Origin: Sphagnum compactum
Lineage: Eukaryota; Bryophyta; Sphagnopsida; Sphagnales
DNA: 64,000 bases
Direction of reading: 5' to 3'
Assembly: GCA_965153455.1 (NCBI GenBank)
Contig: OZ234501.1
Location: 11,532,001 to 11,596,000, forward strand
The translations under genes and the position numbers were made by a program. Of the stretch, positions 21,610 through 33,695 are shown piece after piece; the first letter of the stretch is position 1, and every line of letters begins with the position of its first letter. The notes beneath the pieces are model-generated. The model was not told where the DNA came from and did not search any database. It saw nothing but the letters and a program-made list of their open reading frames with translations.

Positions 21610-22938
21610 CTTGACAAGGTTCTTTTTTTTTGGATGTTCAATCAACATGGCAGCAAAAGTATGGTATAAGATGTTCATGTACATCAAGTCTTAATAGTTT
21701 AGATTATACTAGAAGATGATTGAAGGCTCTCATTGTGTCCAATGTATGAACCATTTATTTAGATAGATGTCCAGTTGATGATGTAATATTTTCACAATTT
21801 TTGGAATGTGAGTTAGAATAGAAAATGGGATTTTGCAACTGAGTTCATGAAGTCAATTTATACAAACAAGTATGGATTGCAAACACTTGTCCCCAATTTT
21901 TATTGTTTCAAGTTCATGTGTGTTTTGTTATGTTACTTTCTAAATTTTGTTTGTTTATATTTGTCGGATGGATTATTTGATGTGTGTTGTTGTGTTTGTC
22001 TTGTTTTCTTCCTTTTTTGGTATCTTTGAGAACTTAGATTTTAAAGCCAAAGTCAAATTCTATAATTTGACCCTTAGGTCAAGTTCAAGTTCCTTAATTC
22101 TATAATGTAATTTATATCATTTTGAGCTACAAAATCAAACCTTTTCAAGATGCATCTTGAATGTCATGTGTGGATTTTATTCCTTTGGGATCATGTGAAT
22201 TGTTGTTATGAAGTATTTAGTATAAACAAATGTTGAAAGATTATAATCACAAGTAGCTTGATCATGGGTGTGTTACATCTTAGGTTCATCCTTTAGACCA
22301 TCTTATCTCTCAAAGACTTCTATCTTTTGCCATTTGATGATTCTACAACTTTCCTGATCATGGGAAATATGGGATTTTGGCAAACGATGTAGATTTCTTT
22401 TAGCGCTCGTAAATTGTTTTGACAATTTGTAGCTCAATGTAGTCTAGTGACATGTGGGCTTTATTAATATGTGCAATTGTATGTAAGTGGACAGATTGTG
22501 TACTAACAACATTAAATGAGACTGAGGTTAAAGCTCTAGTTTACTCGATTGTTTAAAATTTAAATGTCATGGATAATGAGACTAATATTTAAATTTGTCA
22601 CAGGAAATTTGTCAATTAGATTTGTGTAAGAATACTTTACAAGTTAATGTGTAGGAGCAGCAAGTTGTTTGAATTTGCAGATGTATTATCCAAAAGTCAA
22701 ATTGGACTACCATATTGTACATCAACCTTATAATCAATGTGCTACACATAAACATGTTTGTTTCACAGTTTTCTACATACACTATATCCATATTTCTTGC
22801 TTGCAAATACATTGGGTGAATAATTAGTTTATAGTTCCCCTTGTGCTAGGAATTTGAACTGATTATTATGTGTTTGTGCATATGATTTCATCTTGTAGGT
22901 TGTGCAAGCTATTTGTGGGAATTTTGTGTTAATGTTCT
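21610..22938. other. AT-rich non-coding
   Basis: I see no gene or element signature here. Short open frames at 21847 and 22612 are Phe/Leu/Tyr-rich and look random. Confidence 0.5.
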
Positions 22939-24042
22939 CAATGTTGGTGTACAACATGGCATACTAGTGTTCTAAAAGCCTTGGCCCTAGGGGCATCTAC
23001 TATTTTTGTAAGTGGATATAGGTAAAAACCTTCATGTATAGCTGCCAACAATCTATTGAACCCTAGGCCAAGACTATGTAGAGTGGGTTTTGCCATCAAT
23101 TATATAGTCCTAGACATTGAAGGTTGTCAAGTTGAGTGTTGCACAATATAATGTTAGCCAGTTTATCACACAATGTGAGGTATTTAGATACCCATCTTTT
23201 GTTTTTTTGCAAATGGATGTTCATGGTGAGCATGTTTATCAAATGTTTAACTTCTAAACACTCTCAATGGCATTAGTTTATAAATTTTCATTTGAGAGTA
23301 ATGAAAAGAATATGAATGTTTCGAGGATCACAAAGTTTGTTTTGGATTTTAGAAAAAATAAATCACAACTTGTTAAGTAGTGTTTGGTTGTTATAGGAAT
23401 TCTTTTGGTCTTTGACAAGTGGTGAGTAGGGAGATTTGGAGGATTCTTCATGAATGGGCTTTTGGCTTTAGCATTGCATCCAAGATGATGTGTCCATCAC
23501 CAATCTCACATTAGGCCATGAGTTTACTACAATTATTGGAGCAAAACAAGTTACTGCTTAAGAAGTTGAGCGTGCCAAGTAACTTGTAGTGAAAAAGGTA
23601 AAACAAAACAAACACATTACTATCATTTGTGCATAGGTATTTCTATTCTTTTAAATCCATGTAGTGCTTACTTTTTGAGAATCAAACTTATGGTATGCAA
23701 TGTTAAGCATCAGTGCCCAAGTTGGAGGATAATAAAGATATGAGGGACTAGATTGGAGCTTAGCCTTCCATGGCAATTTTCTTAGTGGCATTGTTGATTG
23801 TTTTTATTGTTGTAGTTTGCATCTGATTGTACATTATAAAATTTATGATTATAGGGAGAGGCTAGGAGTGCACAACATATTGGTGATGTTATCTCAAACA
23901 ATCTTGCCTTTAGAACTTTGCAAAAGATTGAGGTTGTGAAGTTGCCAACACAATCTCTACTTCCCAAAACAAGGTTTTTGTTAGTGTTGATTCTTTACTT
24001 CTCATTTTGCAAGACCTCAGTATTGAAGATCTTGCTAAATGA
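22939..24042 (+). pseudogene. prohibitin pseudogene (PHB family, SPFH)
   Basis: Prohibitins form ring complexes in the inner mitochondrial membrane. Short frames here add up to most of the C-terminal two thirds of the protein. About 23030-23186 gives LPTIY, TLGQDYVEWVLPSII and VAQYNVSQFITQCE. About 23416-23597 gives VVSREIWRILHE, DDVSITNLTLGHEF and AKQVTA*EVERAK. About 23855-24042 gives GEARSAQHIGDVISNN, LQKIE and, one frame over, NKVFVSVDSLLLILQDLS, ending at TGA 24040-24042 near the expected C-terminus. The order and spacing are those of prohibitin. Splice-like borders remain (AAG|GTAAAA at 23598, TTATAG at 23854), so this is a genomic copy, not a processed one. A possible N-terminal trace (NVGVQHGILVF) lies near 22939. 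Several stops fit Gln or Arg codons changed by transitions. Confidence 0.82.
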
Positions 24043-25800
24043 ATACAACCAAGCTAATAAGAACTAATTTTGGTGTAACCAGTCCTTGGTATTGATGTTC
24101 ATAAGTCTCACAGACTAAGTTAATGTTGAAAGTATATGTTGTATTTATGTGAAGCCCTTTTTAATATGTTAATTCAACATCTAGTAAAGTTTGAAAGTAA
24201 TCCAATAAATATAGAATACCTTTCAACACATTTAAAAGCATGTAACCAATGCTTTTCAACACAATGAAATAATGTAAAAGCACTGTTTAAGCACTGTTGT
24301 TTAACATTGCTTTAGGACTTTTCATCCAATCCTATGTTGCCACATAATCTTTTGAGGACCAGTTATAGTTACTGAGGAGGTTGTCGTTGGTTCCTATTAG
24401 CCCGTTTTTACCCAAATTAGCTTAGTGATTAAGAACATGAAAAACTTTATAAGTGAACTTTAGCTACACAGTTGTTTTCTTCCAATGTTTCTCTTCCTTG
24501 GCCCATTGATTGTGTTGTTGAGTTTGAACCCATTCTATTTTGGGTTACAACATCATTCCACAATTCATTTGCTATCATCCTTCAATCCATGGATATGAAG
24601 GTGATTTTTGATAGTAGCTTTATAGTTCACTAGCTCCTAATGCATGGCAACCTGTTTTGAATGGTTTGTACATGAAGCTTCACACGCATGATCTAGGATT
24701 CCTTCTTTTCCTATTCAAGTTGTAAGATGTCATTCTGCATCTTATGATGTTACTAGTGGTTAGAGTTGAACAATCTGCACTAGTCACATTATAAACTATC
24801 TTTGTAAATTTTAGTGTCTTGAATGGGAAGGGTTTTTTAACCTTGATACTTGGCAATGGCATTTTGGATGGTGTGGAAACCCAAGGAACAATAAATAGTC
24901 AATTCTACAAGCTTAGATTAAATAATATATATCACCATTCAATTTATTTCAATGACTGGAAGGTTCAAGTTATGAATTTATAGTAGGAATCAACTTCTAG
25001 ATTTACATATCACCTAGTTTGCTCTCTTAGTTCATTGAACTATAATTTTGTCATCAATCTCATACCTTTGCACAACACTATTCAACACTTAGCAAATGAG
25101 ACCCTTGGATCAAGTGAACAACACTAAATAAAACACATAATATGTACATTGATAAGGTCTGATGTGAGTAACTATAAATAATGAAGAGCATGGTGAGGAA
25201 CAAACTTGATTTTTTTTACTTGTAATATCTTATTGTGAAGCTTATTGAATTTTTTTGTAAGCTATAAATTAAATGAAATATGTAGTAGCTTATTAAACTC
25301 TTATGTATTAACATAAATGAAATGTGGGGAGCTTACAAGACTGTGTAAACAAAAAAATCATATCTAGAATTTGATGGACTTATGTGCAAACATGATTAAA
25401 CTTGTATGTTTTATAGACTTTTATGCACATAGATGAAAGTTATGGAACTTAATGGACTAGAGTACATATGTCAACTAATTGTGTGGAAATTACAAGACAA
25501 ATTAAATGATATTTTTAAAATGACCCTATTCTACCATCTTTTCCCATGATTTCTATTTTCCCATGTATTGTTCAGGCATCTAGTTGAAAGATTGTAAATA
25601 GGAGAGTCTCTAAGTGAGATGAAAATTTTGGCAAACATTAAGGGTGAATGGTTGAACTAGGAGGATATACAAGCATGTGAAACTTTATTAACCCATTTTT
25701 TTTTGTTATATGGTTTCCATGTGGGATAAGAATTACATCTAGATGTAGATAATGACTTTCAATAAAACTTCAAAAGATGCATCTTGAAGTGGCAACTTTG
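24043..25800. other. AT-rich non-coding
   Basis: I see no supported gene. A 60-codon minus-strand frame at 24680-24862 has no recognisable features. Confidence 0.5.
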
Positions 25801-25814
25801 CACTTTTACACTTT

Positions 25815-27270
25815 CACATTAAGATTCAACAACTAAGGCTTCCAATGAGCTTGCAATGCACGACTTCTTGAACAAATATTTTTATTAATGAACTTGAAGC
25901 ATCAGCCAACACTGTGCCAACAATGCCACCACTAATTAAATTCAAAAGCAACTCATTGTTAGGAATCCCCTCATTTCTACAGCTGCAAATTGGAGGCCCA
26001 ATTTCAAACCAATCAGGCCTAATGCTTGGCGAAGTATAATATCAAATCACTTTGCAAAACACAATCATAATTTGACACCAAAATGCATCCAAAAACATAT
26101 TGCACCAACCTTTGCAAAAATGGCATTTTGGGATTTTTCTCTGTGAATTAAAGGTGGATGGTTTAGAATCTAACGCAATAAGATCTCTTCACAATTTTGG
26201 ACTTAATCCAAAATAGCCAATACATCACTCAAATTGAAAAGAAGATTTCAACCTAGAGGGCCAAGTTGCCATGAAACAAAAATCGTCTATCCAATACACA
26301 TATATAGAACTTGGTGGAATTTGACATTAAGATTTTCAAAGTATGCAATAGAAAAACCAAGAGGCAAGCAAAATGGTATTGACCCACTCAAGTTGCTAAA
26401 AGGTTACTCCACAAGTGTAGCCTTTGTTTCATACATTCTTCCAAAAAACCCGGTGCAAGGGACAAGTCAGAATATATTCTACACAAAAACCAACTAAATG
26501 ATTGCTAAAAAGAAACTTCACATTATTGATGACCATTTCACACTCTACTTCTCTTGCAGTCATTTGCATGCACATAATAAAATACTGTTTTTGTATTGCA
26601 ATGGATCCAATGCCAATAACCATCCTGATAATCATGTTTGGGTGGGGTGAAGCTTACTTTTGTGACCATTTCTAAAAACGTGCCTAGGTAAACTAGAAGA
26701 AATTGAAGTTTCTTTTGTTTTGTTCCATATCCCAAACATAGTTCCAATGTAAGTGCCTCATGAACAACAAATTTTTGGCATCATCTCTACAAATTTCTTG
26801 TGGTTGATGTCCATGAGATTAATAAAGCTGGATGACCTCAAAAGTCATCTTGTGGGTTCAATAGCCATTTTCATATCTAGAGCCCCCTTTTGTATTTTAG
26901 CGTTAATGGAGTTGTTGATTACTTCTTTAAATCATTAACACATGTTTAGCTCCCAAAGGTCACAAGCTAATGAACTACTTGAACAACATTTTTTATGACT
27001 GCTAAAAACATTGTTCTCTTTTAATTTGATATCCCCATTAACCAAGTTTAGAAAAAACAACTAAAAACAAATGAGCATATTGAAAATTACTTGCAAGTAA
27101 TTAGGTTAAGACATGGTGCTTGAGCTCTAGAGTTGCGAGGATGACCTGGCTCACCACTAATGACAACATATGCTCCCTCATCTTGTCCTACAATGACATT
27201 GGCCAATCTTTTGTGCACATCTAGACCTAGTCTCCATCCAATAATCTTTAACAGAAAACTTATTTGCAAA
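25815..27270 (-). other. scattered coding-like segments, unassigned
   Basis: Several minus-strand segments read like ordinary protein. One at about 27255-27087 (WRLGLDVHKRLANVIVG) is followed by QDEGAYVVISGEPG, and another is open for about 70 codons at 26050-25815 (GPPICSCRNEGIPNNELLL, then ISGGIVGTVLADASS). They share strand and spacing with a multi-exon gene, but I recognise no family and cannot prove splicing. They may be remains of one captured or decayed gene. Confidence 0.3.
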
Positions 27271-29090
27271 TTCCCACATACACAGAAACATTGTTAGTCA
27301 ATTCACAAGTTATTTTTTGGGTTGTCCCATTTATAGAATTATTGAAAAGGTTGCTGATCAAAATAGGAGACAAGACCCAAGTGATCATTAATACCTATAC
27401 TTCAATTATAGTGAAAGAGTGTGTTCACTACAACTTGATTCACTTTTTCAATACCTGTATTCCACTACAAATAAAATAACTTAGTATGTTCTTGGATCCA
27501 CCTCAGGCTATGGCAAATTCCAAGACTTGGATTTGTCATTGCATTCAACTAAAAGGCCACCATTCAATAGATTGTGAACCTCCTTTCTAACCAGGACAAG
27601 CCTTGCCAATAGTTGCTTGTTTGGTACTATGGCTTTTTCTTCCATTGTCTGCCATGGCCATCACCGGATCTTCATTGACACCGAACATACATGAAAATGA
27701 GCAAAAGATTAATTTTGGTGAGTACCCATAACTATTTGAATATGTATATGCGTAATTTTGAGTGAGAAAACTAAATCTTGTTGCTTAGATTACTGGTAAG
27801 CTATTAGATGGAAGGTCAGAACAATTTTGGGAAAATTGATAGTCTAAAAACTTGGACTTCTAAAACACCCTTATTTTGTAGGGTATACAACTATGAGGTC
27901 ATCATCTTGGTTGTTAACATCATTCAGGTTGGGGCTTGGTAGTGTGATTTTCTAACCACTTGTCTTTTTGAATGTACCCCGACCACCTATGCATTATCAG
28001 ACTATTTCCTAGCAAAACATCCTTGTCTGGAGTTTCACACAATATACCAACTACTTGCACTTGTAACCATACCCTTATTTTGAACCAAAAGAATCAAGTG
28101 TATTACCCATGGTTGGGATGGCGAATATTTCAAAGAAAATCATTATGCATTATGTTATCTTTGCATCCATATATTGTAATGGAAAGATAGTCCACCACCC
28201 TTGTTCACACAGAGTTGTTTATGTCACTAACCAAATGATTGTTTCACCAATCCCATTTACCACACAGAGTTATGGTGATCTGGATCCAGAGGAGGAACAA
28301 TCTACCAACATAGTAGGCTATCCTCTGGATGCATTGAACATGAGCTTAAACCCTAAAACCATTACCAATGGGTCTCAAGCACTTTTCAAAATTTCAATTT
28401 CTTGAAAGCAAGTTCATTAACCCACATTTGAAGGTTCACATGACCAGTTTTGAAGCACAAAAGTACTTGATGTCTTTGAAGAATGTTGAGAGAAAAAAGA
28501 ATTTTATGAACACTCCATCATGCTTAATATGGGAACTTGTAAACAAAATGTGTTAGAATTGTGTCCTTGATTACTTCCAGGAGTTGCCTTTACTGCAACA
28601 AACAAGCACCGGCACATTGTCAGATGTCATTGACATAAGCTTTTGGACCTTGACTCTAAATTGTTGTTCTCACAAAACTGTGTTGGGTCGTATACATCAC
28701 AATGGTCCTTTTAGCCCTTGAACAATAATGTTTAAATCCATCAACTTGAAGACTAATTGCCCATAAATTCAGTAGTCTAAAAGCATAGAGATTTGTCAGA
28801 ACAATTATAAACACGTCCTACTAGATCTTGCTTTTGAAAAAGATACTTGTAAAGAAATGCACCTGAGGAAAGTAATCATGGGACTTAAAAGAACTCAAAT
28901 AACCCAAGACAAACTACAAAGGTTGGGAGCAAATATTGTCTTTGAAAATAACTACCAATCTTGGAATATATGGGAAAAAACTACCTAGAAACTAGTCCAA
29001 CAGTAATGAATAGAAATCTACAGAGATCAAAGAAACATAGTAGCAATTTGCACGCTAAAAAGTAGAACAACAAATCCATTTGTGCATACA
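27270..29090. other. AT-rich DNA with weak plus-strand open segments
   Basis: Open stretches at 28109-28405 and 28368-28556 on the plus strand overlap in different frames. The translations (YGDLDPEEEQSTNIVG, LKVHMTSFEAQKYLMSL) look protein-like and could be one frame split by an indel. No family is recognised, and the reverse strand is also partly open. Confidence 0.25.
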
Positions 29091-30489
29091 CAATGGCTTT
29101 GGTTGCCTTTAAATTCATCCTTGTAGGTTGTCATAATCTTAACCTTGACCTAGCTAGTCCTAACTCAACTAAACACTGATTAATTCATGATTTAATTAAA
29201 TGGCACATGGTCTTAATTTACATCCTTGAATTCAGAGGGGGATTGAACCCCATTGAACGCAGCCCAAATAGTTGTTTTAAATTGCCTATCTAAGAACACA
29301 CCAACTTTTTAGTAAAAGAAAATCAAGCATAGACTTGCAACATAGATTAAATGGGTTCATGCCACCAAACCTTTGAAGAAATCCATCATTTAGTCATCCA
29401 CCTCTAAAGAAGCAACAACTTCATTGACACTTTGTAGGGTCTGGCAATTCATAAACTACATCATTTCCATTCACACGATGGTTCCTGGGTGGCATTAAAA
29501 ACTTTACATGCTTCACTAAATGTGAATACACATAACACAATATGTGAATCCTTTAACAAGACATAAGATGAATGACTATTTCCCCATTTCTGATAATAGA
29601 AACTTGCCACAAAATCATCACCTTTGTCAAAGGAAGTCCCCCAATGATCTATGAAGGCTTTTCATACCTTATGAAATGTTTTGATACAAAGGATGAGGTA
29701 GAAAGATACACCTTTAGTATTGCCATCTTCTGCATTAATTGCCAAGTTGTCACCAAATTCGAACACACCAACTAATTCATCACTTATACTCCAAATGCAG
29801 ATAACCCAAAATCAAAACAATTCAAGAATGCAACATGATACATAAATCAGAAAAAGATGTAAAGAATGAGAAGCTTGTCCACTAGAGATTGATGCATTTG
29901 TTCCAGTGGCTATCCAAATAGAATTCACAGAAGCATGCAAAGTCTTTAACAAATAGCTGAGTCAAGTTATTTTTGTTCATAAAACAAATTGAATGGATTT
30001 TCATTGTGCCTTTGATAGGATCATAAATGAACAAAAGAGATCTCCTATCAATATCCTTTGCTCGCACATGCCAAAATGTTTTTTATAGTGGCTTCCTTGA
30101 ACCATAATAAGAAGATTATGTCTTAAATGATAATCATTTACACAAGAAGGTAACCATCTCCTTGGCATTTTCATCTTCACACCATGAACATTGAGTTGTT
30201 ATTTTTGGAAAAACTATTTTTTCAGGATGAGCAATTTGAAATCTCAACAACTAACTTAGTTCGCAAATGGCAAAACAAAATTAACATTTGTTATAATCAA
30301 GGTCAAATCCAACTATCACTTCAGATGTTCATGTATCATATTGTACTACTAGACATAAACTTGGTTTTATTTAATCAAAATATGAACATGTAAAATTGCA
30401 AATATGCATAAATTGATGCATTGTTGTTTTATTTGTATTTGTAGTTATTAATAGTCCATTGTATATGTACAAATTATAATTCAAAGTTC

Positions 30490-31200
30490 AATTCAACTTC
30501 CAATGAGTGTACATCTATAAAGTCCTGTAGGTAATTTATAATATTCCAAGATTAATCACTTCTCACACTTAATCACAATTATGATATGTTAAAAACTCCA
30601 TTATATTTTACAACAGTCCATTAACCTATAGGAACAACTCAATTCAGATTCGAATGGGTACATAAAATTCCCTCACAATTTGTAGCACTCCAATATCAGG
30701 TTTTAAAGTCCATATTAGTCACACATAGTCCATGTGACTTGTAAAAAAATCCATGGGACGTCATAGTAGTCCATTGCCGACTCAATCAAATCCCAATGAG
30801 TAAATAAAATTCCTCCTAATCTTTAGCATTACAACAACAAGTTTCAAAGTCCATTTTAGTCACACAGAGTCCCAAGTGATGTAAAAAAGTCCATGGGATT
30901 TTGCAGCAAGCCATTGACATACATGAAGAACTCAATTCAAATCCCAAAGAATACAATATTCCTTCCCAATCTATAGGATTCCAACATCAAGTTTCAAAAT
31001 CCTTAATCACATTCAGTGTGATTTAATTCACATTTTTGTGAATCCCATATGATTCACAAAAATCCATCAAACTTTATAACAATCCATTGACACACATGGA
31101 CAACTTACCAGAAATCCAAATTAATAGATGAACTTCCCTCTAAGTCTATAACATTCCAAGTGCAAGTCTTAAAGTCCTTTTGAGGTATACTTCTTCAATA
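30490..31200. repeat. diverged satellite-like tandem array, ~150-bp units
   Basis: About five diverged units are marked by the anchor (T)CCCAATGAGTA...ATTCCC near 30500, 30650, 30792, 30940 and 31115, each followed by an AGTCCAT/AGTCACA block and a CCATTGACATAC-like block. Spacings are about 142-175 bp. Similarity between units is moderate by eye. The array lies inside the span of the multi-exon pseudogene, in an apparent intron or as an insertion. Confidence 0.6.
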
Positions 31201-32702
31201 ATGAGTCAGAATACTACAGATCCTTGTGGACAGTAGTCCATTGAGCTATAATAATGTTCATACAACATTATATTTGAGCAAACCCTTCAAAATGTATGGC
31301 AAACCTTGGTACAATTTCCAAAATTGTATATTTTATTCACTAGATTTTAGCTTCAAAACATGGTGCATAATGTCAAAGGAATCCATACATGGGTCTCCAT
31401 TTAAAAATGAGTGAGCTTCTCATCAAATACTCCAACTTCTAGTCTCTTTCATGTCACATCACTTTTGTTGGGACTTACTCGAGTTTCTATTACCCCATAA
31501 TAATATGCCTGGTAGAAGGCATGATGTCATCATTTCTCTTGTTCCTCACTATGAGGGTCCATAAAGGCACCCCATTATCACACATCAAAGCGTGGCATAA
31601 TATTGCTGCAACTACATTTTGGTGGTGCACACCAAACATCCTTGCAATCCCCCTTGCAGATGATGTTCTAGGTCTTACACTTATTGCTGCTATAAGAATG
31701 CAATGTTTAATAGCCAATTTAACATTAGAATTAATTTGTTTTGTTTCCACCAAGGAAGTACAAATCTTGCTACTAATTCTTGAGATGTCATAACAACTTT
31801 TGGAGGTAAAAAAAATCAGGCATACTGGAGGACAAACTAAGGTTTGACAAAACTCTTTCCATTATACATTTCTTGCTTTCTAGTCCAAGGCAGGCTCACA
31901 ACTCCAACAAGATAAATTCCACTAAGCAATCCTTCTATGATTTCATTCTAATAAGATCTCCTTTGTCATTGTAAGTGCAAAAGTATTCTCTTCTTGACAT
32001 ATGGCAGCTGCTTTTTTTGCATTATGACATTTGCGTTGTCTAGAATTTTGTGATGTTTTCTTCAATCTCTCTCGAATCAATGCTTCATTAAACCTTGTAT
32101 GATTTGTTGTGGCACTTTTCATTGCCCTGGTGTTTACTAACTTCTTATTACCCATGCATGTGGTGGGGCATCCAAGGCTAAGTATAGCTTCAAAACAACA
32201 ATGTAGATTTGATTAAAAAACCAATATGCTTAAAGGTTTGAGTTCAACATGATCAAGAACATAGTTAATGTATAAAGTTCATATGGACATGATTTAGGAT
32301 CATATTAAACAAAACTTTCATATCCAAGCACTTGAGATTTGCTCACTTGTACATAACTGTATTGTTTAGATCAATAGAATAAGGGCAAAAGGAAATTCAA
32401 CACTCTATTACCACCAATTAGAACCCATTTATAGGTGCAGTTCAACAAATTGGTAATGAGCATATTTGAACATTAGTAGATTAGGTTAGATCATAATTAC
32501 CTTAAAAAAATATTTGAAAGAAGGTATGAGACTTTGTTTAGTTTATTTGTAATCAAGCTCAAGTTGTTTCCACTTGAGTACTATAACAAGATTTGGTGTC
32601 TGTAGAGTAAAAGAACACCCAATCAAAAACATATTAGAATTGCTTCATTACACATGAAACAAATGCACATCTAAGGAATTATGCACAATTTTTGAAAATT
32701 AA

Positions 32703-32754
32703 GTTAAGTTTCAAAATTAAGTTCCCGTCTAAGGAAACAATTTTGAAACTTAAC
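32703..32754. repeat. perfect 16-bp inverted repeat
   Basis: The arms GTTAAGTTTCAAAATT (32703-32718) and AATTTTGAAACTTAAC (32739-32754) are exact reverse complements around a 20-nt loop. I see no T-tract or other terminator context. It may be a foldback remnant in an intron. Confidence 0.85.
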
Positions 32755-33695
32755 ATTCTGTCTCATTTTCTGATTAATAGAATAACAACATTGAAACCAA
32801 AAAACTAAGGATATAGACTTGAAGAAAAACATGGAAGCAAACAACTTTCCTTAAACCTCTTATTATGTATTCTGGATTAGGCTTTGTTGTTAACTTCTTG
32901 TACATGCAGAATGTAATGCAATAATAATAATACAAAAACCACTTCAACCACCCCAAAACAAAAAAATTGCTATAATTATTTCACATGTATCCAATGGAAC
33001 ATATAACCATTTTTAACAACTTGGATTCCACATGCATTGACATATGCCTTCAAGAAGAGTTGGCCATCTATCATAACAACCTTTTGGTAATGCAAATGTA
33101 CAAGTCCCACCCCTTCCACTAAAACAATGCAGCAATTGTTTAAGGAGTTTGTTAAACCATTGATTCAACTATTCTATCAGCTAACAACATGATTCTGATA
33201 GCTACGTATGGCACAAAAGAAAAAAACCAGAGTAATGAATGCCTTCAGATCTTTTGAAACCCCCAACAAGTCAATAACTCACACTTATGACTATAAGATA
33301 CCAAAGAACAAAAGAACTTAAACTTGGTCACTGGTCTATAAATTGGCTTCCTAACTAGAATTATAAGAATGTCAATTTCAATATTACTTGAACAATACAT
33401 AAAAAGGCAATGGAAATTTGAAGCTAAGTTTGTTGAAACCACAAATCTAAGGATACAAACTAGAAAAACATGGAGGTGGAGTTGATCCCACAACTTCACA
33501 AGCTATAAGGATTAAACCTAAAACCTTGAAAGTCCTATTGCCTTTGTTGTCAAATTTCTTCCAACATACTTGAATATAAAATGATGAGAAGTTTATGAAA
33601 AGGAATTAGAATACCTTGGCCTTCAAAGCTCCATCGAAGTTCATAAATGTCGAGGCCCAAAACAATAAATCCTTAGCCGTGAACTTGGTAGGCAT

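Larger units (their letters stand above)
29390..33695 (-). pseudogene. multi-exon transposon-like gene of unrecognised family, broken
   Basis: Coding-like segments in one orientation: exon 1 at 33695-33615 (MPTKFTAKDLLFWAS, donor AAG|GTATTC); an open stretch at 33119-32976 (VMIDGQLFLKAYVNACG); a long stretch from about 32200 to 31400 that keeps one frame through four stops (MGNKKLVNTRAMKS, HTRFNEALIRERLKK, then VKLAIKHCILIAA and SARGIARMFGVHHQNV, which looks helix-turn-helix-like) followed after a shift by ETRVSPNKSDVT; a stretch at 30067-29882 (DPIKGTMKIHSICFMNK with two Cys); and 29790-29390 (EFGDNLAINAEDGNTKG, HWGTSFDKGDDFVASFYY, then MPPRNHRVNGNDVVYEL). The domain style suggests a plant transposon-encoded protein. 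I cannot name the superfamily. Stops are mostly TGA, TAG or TAA next to Trp, Gln or Arg contexts. Confidence 0.5.

Noticed and set aside
26160-26500. LRR-kinase fragment suggested by the word NLSGSIP on the minus strand
   Set aside because: It is a single short match with no second repeat in register.
27461-27480. CACTACAAATAAAATAAC as a CACTA element end
   Set aside because: Only the first eight bases match, and there is no partner end or target duplication.
30490-31200. CRISPR-like array
   Set aside because: The units are long, diverged and without constant short repeats or unique spacers, and the setting is a eukaryotic genome.
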